From contig JAPEVH010000012.1 in the NCBI GenBank assembly GCA_026645415.1, positions 1 through 36,731 on the forward strand: DNA of 36,731 nucleotides. The letters run 5' to 3'. This DNA comes from Candidatus Electronema sp. Its GTDB lineage: Bacteria > Desulfobacterota > Desulfobulbia > Desulfobulbales > Desulfobulbaceae. This document shows, piece after piece, positions 31,891 to 36,731 of the stretch (within the stretch, counting starts at the first letter, position 1; each line of letters opens with the position of its first letter). The position numbers were made by a program, and so were the translations under genes. The notes below the pieces were generated by a model, which ran no database searches, was not told the DNA's origin, and saw only the letters and a program-made list of their open reading frames with translations.

Positions 31891-34800
31891 ATGACAGAAC
31901 TGCATCAGCTCCTTTGCGCTCTGCCTGATGAGCTAGCAGCGCAGATGCTGCACGGAAAACCACAAGGTCTCGTCACGCAAGTCACCTCTGATTCCCGCAA
32001 AGCAGGGCCAAACTGCGTTTTTGTCGCAGTTAAAGGCAGCCAATCAGATGGGCATGATTTTATATCTCAGGCTGTGCAGCAAGGTGCTTGCTGCGTGGTG
32101 GTTGAAAATGATCCCGGCCCGCTGCCCGGCGTGACGGTGGTGCAGGTTAAAGATAGCCACGCTGCCTTGGGCTGGCTGGCTGCCGCACTACACGATTTTC
32201 CAGCCCAGAATATGAGCCTGATCGGGCTGACCGGTACTAACGGCAAAACCACCATCTCGTGGTTGATTGAGCAGATGCTGGCGGCCAGCGGCTGCCAAGT
32301 CGGGGTGATCGGCACGGTGAATTACCGTTGGACAGACTGCTCTGGCAAATTGATTGCGGAAAAAGCTCCGCTGACCACGCCAGGGCCGGTGCAGCTCCAG
32401 GAATTGCTGCGATTTATGGCTGATGCAGGTGTGACGCATGTGGTGATGGAAACGTCTTCTCATGCCTTGGAGCAAGGGCGACTGGCTGGGTTGCGTTTCG
32501 ATGTCGGTTTGTTCACCAATCTGACTCGCGACCACCTCGACTTTCACGGTACGATGGAAACCTATTTCGCAGCCAAAAAATTGCTTTTCAGCCGCTATCT
32601 CAAAGAAAACGGCAAGGCGGTTGTTGTTACAGAGCAGGACTGGGGACTTCAGCTCTGCCAAGAGCTTACGGTAGAACGGCCTGATCTATCTCAATTCTCT
32701 TGTGGTTTTGACACAGCAAACAGCGTTTCTGCGACCGAACTTCAGCAGGATATCCGAGGTTTCTCCTGCAAAATTCATCTCAATGAGAACGAATCTTCCT
32801 TCCATTCCTGTTTGACCGGACGGCACAACGTGCTGAACATCTTGGCCGCTGCCGGAGTCGGGTTGGCTTTGAGTGTGCCGCCAGAGCAGATTGTTTTTGG
32901 CTTGGCGCAGGACAGACAGGTGCCGGGCCGTTTGGAGCGGGTGCGGCTACCCGGTTTAAGCGAGGAAAAGCAGCCGGTTGTTCTTGTTGATTACGCTCAC
33001 AGCCCAGATGCTCTTGAAAATGTCCTGCAAACTCTGCGTCCGTTAACGACCGGACGGCTGTTCTGCATCTTTGGCTGCGGTGGCGACCGCGACAAGGGCA
33101 AGCGGCCCCAGATGGGCGCAGTTGCGCCAAAATTTGCCGATCTGAGCATCGTTACATCGGATAACCCTCGTTCAGAAGAGCCGGAGACGATCATCAGCGA
33201 AACAGCGGCAGGTTGTCAAGCCGCAGGACTTACCGAGCTTGAGCCGGAGGAACTATTTGCGAATCCGTCTGCATCTGGCTTTACCTGCATCATTGACCGA
33301 AGAACTGCCATTCATACCGCCTGCGCTCTGGCCGGGCCGCAAGATATCATTCTTATAGCAGGCAAGGGCCATGAGGATTATCAAATCATCGGTGCAGAGC
33401 GGCATTTTTTTGATGACCGACTAGAAACGGTCAACGGCTTGCTGCGCTGGACTCCGCATCATCTGCAAAAGGCAACGGGCGGAGCGATAAATAGTGGAGG
33501 GGAAAAGCGTTTGTTTGGCGACATTTCCACCGACACCCGCACCATAAAGGCAGGCGATATTTTTGTTGCTTTGGCTGGAGAAAAATTCGATGGCCACGAC
33601 TACGTGCAGACGGCAGTCGATGCTGGAGCGGCGGCGGTCATTGTCCAGCGTGAGGTGCAGGTGCCTGTCGGAACTGTAGTTATCCAAGTGGCTGACACCC
33701 TGCAAGCTCTACTCGATTTGGCCGCTTATCGCCGCAAGCTGCTGGGCAACAATTTGACCGTAGCAGCTATCACTGGCAGCAGCGGCAAGACCTCGGTCAA
33801 GGAACTGGTCGCGGCGATTTTTAATCGCCATTTTGCGGAGGTAAACACTGGCATCAACCCGGTGCTAAAGACGCAGGGCAATTTCAACAATCTGGTCGGA
33901 ATGCCGCTCTCGCTGCTGCCAGTTGCTGCTGGGCATAAAGCCGCAGTGCTGGAAATGGGCATGAATCATCCTGGCGAGATTACCCGCCTTGTTGCGGCGG
34001 CTCATCCTGATATTGCTTGCATCACCAATGTGCAAGCCGCACATTTGGAAGGCTTAGGTAGTATCGAAGGTGTGGCTCAAGCCAAAGGTGAACTGTTTAC
34101 TGGTCTGCGATCAGACACAATCAGTGTAGTTAATTTTGATGATTCCTTGGTACGCAAACTGCCGAGCAAGTCCGAACGAGTGATCGGCTTTGCCATTACA
34201 GCGGAAGGTCTCAGTCTCAAACCGGAGGTTAGCGCAACCGGTATTACTGATCTCGGCGAAAAGGGAATGCGTTTCACTCTGCGCCTTGGCTCATGGGAAC
34301 AGCAGCTTGCAGTAACTTTACCCGGTTTGCACAGCGTCAGTAATTGCTGCGCTGCTGCTGCGGTCGCCTATGCTGCGGGCATCGCGCCGAAAACTATCGA
34401 GGCCACCTTGACTAGCTATCAAAGTAGCACGGATAAACGGATGCAGCTTGTCACTCTGCCTAACGGTATCCAAATTTTAAATGATTGCTACAACGCTAAT
34501 CCCGGTTCGATGTCTGTTGCGCTCAAGACCTTGCGCGGCTTTGGCACAAATTGCCGTCATATAGCCCTGCTTGGCGACATGCTGGAACTGGGTGGATCCT
34601 CAGTTATAGCGCATGAACAACTTGGCCGTGAAACCGCGCTACTCAATTATAACCAAGTAGCCACTACAGGCAACTTTGCTGCACAAATTGTTGAAGGAGC
34701 ACGACAAGGCGGAATGGCTGAAGAAAATACGCATGTTTTTACTGACACCGTCGCAATGGCGGCTTGGCTGCTCGGCGAAATCAGCACAGAAAAAATCATG

Positions 34801-34896
34801 GCAGGTGACTGGCTCTTGCTCAAAGGCTCGCGGGGAATGCGGATGGAAAAAGTGCTGGAGGCCGTGCAGAGCCAGCTAAACGAGGAGGCCAGCTAA
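31891..34896 (+). CDS. murE-murF: MurE-MurF fusion: two consecutive Mur ligases of the peptidoglycan stem peptide
   Basis: The 1001-residue protein joins two full Mur ligases. The MurE half (about 1-520) has 'VTSDSRKAGPNCVFVAVKG', P-loop 'GLTGTNGKTT' near 112, 'LFTNLTRDHLDFHGTMETYF', 'VDYAHSPDALENVL', and 'SDNPRSEEP' near 423. DNPR is the mark of meso-diaminopimelate-adding enzymes. The MurF half (about 535-1001) has 'DISTDTRTIKAGDIFVALAG', P-loop 'ITGSSGKTS' near 626, 'EMGMNHPGEI', and 'DCYNANPGSMSVAL'. They add diaminopimelate and then D-Ala-D-Ala to UDP-MurNAc-peptide. No stop or frameshift separates them. The ATG at 31891 fits the MurE N terminus. A TTG at 31828 would add 21 unlikely residues. 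Confidence 0.95.
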   Translation: MTELHQLLCALPDELAAQMLHGKPQGLVTQVTSDSRKAGPNCVFVAVKGSQSDGHDFISQAVQQGACCVVVENDPGPLPGVTVVQVKDSHAALGWLAAALHDFPAQNMSLIGLTGTNGKTTISWLIEQMLAASGCQVGVIGTVNYRWTDCSGKLIAEKAPLTTPGPVQLQELLRFMADAGVTHVVMETSSHALEQGRLAGLRFDVGLFTNLTRDHLDFHGTMETYFAAKKLLFSRYLKENGKAVVVTEQDWGLQLCQELTVERPDLSQFSCGFDTANSVSATELQQDIRGFSCKIHLNENESSFHSCLTGRHNVLNILAAAGVGLALSVPPEQIVFGLAQDRQVPGRLERVRLPGLSEEKQPVVLVDYAHSPDALENVLQTLRPLTTGRLFCIFGCGGDRDKGKRPQMGAVAPKFADLSIVTSDNPRSEEPETIISETAAGCQAAGLTELEPEELFANPSASGFTCIIDRRTAIHTACALAGPQDIILIAGKGHEDYQIIGAERHFFDDRLETVNGLLRWTPHHLQKATGGAINSGGEKRLFGDISTDTRTIKAGDIFVALAGEKFDGHDYVQTAVDAGAAAVIVQREVQVPVGTVVIQVADTLQALLDLAAYRRKLLGNNLTVAAITGSSGKTSVKELVAAIFNRHFAEVNTGINPVLKTQGNFNNLVGMPLSLLPVAAGHKAAVLEMGMNHPGEITRLVAAAHPDIACITNVQAAHLEGLGSIEGVAQAKGELFTGLRSDTISVVNFDDSLVRKLPSKSERVIGFAITAEGLSLKPEVSATGITDLGEKGMRFTLRLGSWEQQLAVTLPGLHSVSNCCAAAAVAYAAGIAPKTIEATLTSYQSSTDKRMQLVTLPNGIQILNDCYNANPGSMSVALKTLRGFGTNCRHIALLGDMLELGGSSVIAHEQLGRETALLNYNQVATTGNFAAQIVEGARQGGMAEENTHVFTDTVAMAAWLLGEISTEKIMAGDWLLLKGSRGMRMEKVLEAVQSQLNEEAS

Positions 34897-34899
34897 GGC

Positions 34900-35979
34900 A
34901 TGTTCTATAATCTCATTTACCCGCTGCACACCCACTTTAGCGCACTGAATGTCTTCCGTTACGTGACCTTCCGCTCCATTGGCAGCGCGCTCACCGCTTT
35001 TCTCATCCTCTTCCTCTTTGAACCGGCCTTTATCCGTTGGCTAAAGAGTCGGCAGATCGGCCAAATAGTGCGCGATGACGGCCCGGAAAGCCATTTTAGC
35101 AAGCGCGGCGTACCAACTATGGGCGGCCTGCTGATCTTAATGGCCATTGTGGCAGCAACTTTGCTTTGGGCTGACCTACGCCGAGGGTTAGTCTGGGTTT
35201 GCTTGGGTTTAACGCTGTTTTACGGTCTGATTGGCTCAGTGGATGACTGGCGCAAGGTGACGAAGAGCAGCAGCAAGGGGCTGTCAGCGCGGGGTAAGCT
35301 GATTCTGCAAATCAGCGGCGGTCTGCTGGTTGGCCTGTATCTGCACCTGCATCCGGGCTATGACGGCGGCCTGAGTCTGCCTTTCCTCAAAGGGGTGCAG
35401 CCTGATCTTGGCTGGTGGTACATTCCCTTTGCCGTGGCGGTGATTGTCGGCGCGTCCAACGCGGTCAATCTCACTGATGGCTTGGATGGTTTGGCTGCCG
35501 GGCCGGTGATGATTGCCTCCAGTGTGTATCTGATTTTTGCTTATGCAGTCGGCAATGCGTCAGTGGCGCATTATCTGCAAATTCCGCATGTTGTTGGCGC
35601 AGATGAGGTGGCTGTCTTCTGCGCTGCCGTGGCCGGATCCTGCCTCGGTTTTCTTTGGTACAATACGTATCCAGCCCAAGTTTTCATGGGTGATGTTGGT
35701 TCGTTAGCCTTAGGCGGTGCGCTGGGCACAGTGGCGATTATTATCAAGCAGGAAATCTTGCTGGCTATTGTCGGCGGAATTTTTGTTATGGAGGCTTTGT
35801 CAGTAATCATTCAGGTGCTTTATTTCAAAGCCAGCGGCGGCAAACGAATTTTCCTTATGTCACCTTTTCATCATCATTTTGAGCAGAAGGGCTGGACAGA
35901 ACCCAAGGTGGTGGTGCGTTTTTGGATTATTTCTATTATTCTTGGCCTGATGGCCTTGGCGACGTTGAAGTTGAGGTGA
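34900..35979 (+). CDS. mraY: Phospho-N-acetylmuramoyl-pentapeptide-transferase
   Basis: The 359-residue polytopic enzyme transfers phospho-MurNAc-pentapeptide to undecaprenyl phosphate at the inner membrane, forming lipid I. Motifs include 'SKRGVPTMGGLLILMAI', 'GLIGSVDDWRKV' (DD), 'SNAVNLTDGLDGLAAGPVMI' (D), 'NTYPAQVFMGDVGSLALGGA' and the terminal 'HHHFEQKGW'. GAGGAGG at the end of murE-murF provides its ribosome binding site. It follows after three bases, as in classic dcw clusters. Confidence 0.97.
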   Translation: MFYNLIYPLHTHFSALNVFRYVTFRSIGSALTAFLILFLFEPAFIRWLKSRQIGQIVRDDGPESHFSKRGVPTMGGLLILMAIVAATLLWADLRRGLVWVCLGLTLFYGLIGSVDDWRKVTKSSSKGLSARGKLILQISGGLLVGLYLHLHPGYDGGLSLPFLKGVQPDLGWWYIPFAVAVIVGASNAVNLTDGLDGLAAGPVMIASSVYLIFAYAVGNASVAHYLQIPHVVGADEVAVFCAAVAGSCLGFLWYNTYPAQVFMGDVGSLALGGALGTVAIIIKQEILLAIVGGIFVMEALSVIIQVLYFKASGGKRIFLMSPFHHHFEQKGWTEPKVVVRFWIISIILGLMALATLKLR

Positions 35980-35991
35980 GATACAGAAAAT

Positions 35992-36621
35992 ATGATGCAA
36001 CAGCCATTTGATCGCAGCAAGCATATTTATCATAATGATGCTTTTGTTGAGCTGGTGAAAGATGCTGTGCGTTTTTTCAATGGAACGCCCGTTCACAGTC
36101 TTCCTCCGCCAGAACATTTTTCTGGAACAGGAGTGTATGCGCTCTATTACACAGGAACTAATCCTCTATATGCTAGATATGCCGAACTGAACCGTCTATC
36201 TTATGATTTCCCTGTTTACGTCGGCAAAGCAGTTCCCAAAGGCTGGCGGCAGTCCAGAAATTCTGCTGCTGCCGCGAGTCCATCCAACGAGCTGTTCAGC
36301 AGGCTTCGTGAACATAGCAGAAGTATCGAAGCCGGTGAGGGGCTGCATCTGCATAATTTTTCCTGCCGCTTTGTCATCTTTGAGCGGGAAGGATCGGACA
36401 TGATCAGTACGATTGAAGCGGCATTGATCAAACTGAATCGTCCTTTATGGAATTCCTGTCTTGACGGCTTTGGCAATCACGATCCCGGCAAAGGACGGTA
36501 TGAGCAGGCGAGGTCTGATTGGGACATAATTCATCCGGGAAGAAACTGGGCTGACCGTTTGAAAGGCAGTTCAAACAGCAGAGATTCTATTCTCGCCAAA
36601 ATTGGGTGGTCTCCCTCTTGA
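35992..36621 (+). CDS. Eco29kI-family GIY-YIG type II restriction endonuclease
   Basis: The 209-residue protein is colinear with what I remember of Eco29kI. GVYALYY carries Y49, 'PVYVGKAVPKGWR' carries Y76, and 'ELFSRLREHSR' carries R104 and H108. E142 lies in 'TIEAALIKL' and N154 in 'PLWNSCLDGFGNHDPGKGRY'. Those six positions are the GIY-YIG catalytic set reported for Eco29kI, which cuts CCGCGG. The true specificity here is unproven. It starts 12 bases after mraY and probably shares its transcript, so it sits in the middle of the dcw order, where murD is expected. No methyltransferase is visible before the window ends. GAGGTGAG spanning the mraY stop is a possible ribosome binding site. Confidence 0.88.
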   Translation: MMQQPFDRSKHIYHNDAFVELVKDAVRFFNGTPVHSLPPPEHFSGTGVYALYYTGTNPLYARYAELNRLSYDFPVYVGKAVPKGWRQSRNSAAAASPSNELFSRLREHSRSIEAGEGLHLHNFSCRFVIFEREGSDMISTIEAALIKLNRPLWNSCLDGFGNHDPGKGRYEQARSDWDIIHPGRNWADRLKGSSNSRDSILAKIGWSPS

Positions 36622-36629
36622 GAGTTGCT

Positions 36630-36645
36630 GGATAATTGTTTATCC
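36630..36645. other. Short hairpin downstream of the Eco29kI-like gene
   Basis: Perfect six-base arms GGATAA and TTATCC enclose a four-base loop nine bases after the restriction gene stop. A T-rich TTCTGTGTGTGT follows, so it may be a weak terminator. Confidence 0.35.
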
Positions 36646-36683
36646 TTCTGTGTGTGTCAACTGGTTTAAAGAAGGAGGAAAAG

Positions 36684-36731
36684 ATGGCTGAACTTGCGCA
36701 AGCCGGTGATTTTTGTCCGAACCCTGCCTGT
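36684..36731 (+). CDS. Start of an unidentified protein with a CPNPAC zinc-finger-like N terminus (cut by window edge)
   Basis: A strong AAGGAGG at 36672-36678, five bases before the ATG, starts a frame reading MAELAQAGDFCPNPAC up to the edge. An N-terminal CPNPxC is common in IS1-like transposases with a zinc-binding domain, but only 16 residues are visible. It does not look like the start of a DNA methyltransferase. Confidence 0.45.
   Translation, partial: MAELAQAGDFCPNPAC

Noticed and set aside
1-36731. tRNA or rRNA genes
   Set aside because: No cloverleaf-like segment or rRNA sequence was recognised in the intergenic gaps on either strand.

Overview
The window reads as chromosomal DNA of a Gram-negative deltaproteobacterium. 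Gene content (minCDE with pdxA/tmk, a fused murE-murF, a long sbcC, a 'LPICASC...CPEC' type membrane protein and deltaproteobacterial hypotheticals) suggests Desulfobulbales, possibly a cable-bacterium-like lineage. That placement is an inference from protein flavour, not from a marker gene. Coding density is high, many genes overlap by ATGA or TGATG junctions, and several starts have little Shine-Dalgarno sequence.

Region 1 (1-8174) is a cell-surface glycan locus. A truncated IS481-type element at the left edge abuts a two-gene minus-strand unit (small membrane protein and a DUF2142-like polytopic protein). A divergent sigma70-type promoter drives a tightly coupled plus-strand operon: NAD-dependent epimerase, polysaccharide pyruvyl transferase, flippase-like membrane protein, hexapeptide acyltransferase, and an F420-hydrogenase-beta-like iron-sulfur protein with an apparent frameshift.

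Region 2 (8175-16254) is the most accessory-looking part. sbcD and sbcC, normally adjacent, are separated by about 2.8 kb on the opposite strand. This insert carries a BglII-family restriction endonuclease with no methyltransferase, a VapBC-type toxin-antitoxin pair, and a protein joining a nucleoside-deoxyribosyltransferase/TIR-like domain to two cold-shock-like OB folds. The flanks contain a 23-bp-period repeat array and two related hairpin elements. This is the best candidate for an undescribed defence module.

Region 3 (16294-25123) holds a PH-domain membrane protein, a relic of an antitoxin-type HTH gene, and an M23 peptidase with a histone-like basic tail whose 3' end overlaps tmk. It then has a minus-strand cell-division/housekeeping operon (CxxC membrane protein, minC, a decayed TPR gene, minD, minE, yraN, pdxA, tmk). 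SleB-type hydrolase, HNH endonuclease and folC follow, also on the minus strand.

Region 4 (25273-36731) is plus-strand housekeeping: a conserved hypothetical, a methyltransferase, a lipoprotein, holA, clpS-clpA with a strong terminator, cobU, a murE-murF fusion and mraY. Immediately after mraY, inside what should be the dcw cluster, lies an Eco29kI-type GIY-YIG restriction endonuclease, again without a visible methyltransferase. A new ORF with a strong ribosome binding site begins at the right edge and may be a zinc-finger transposase.
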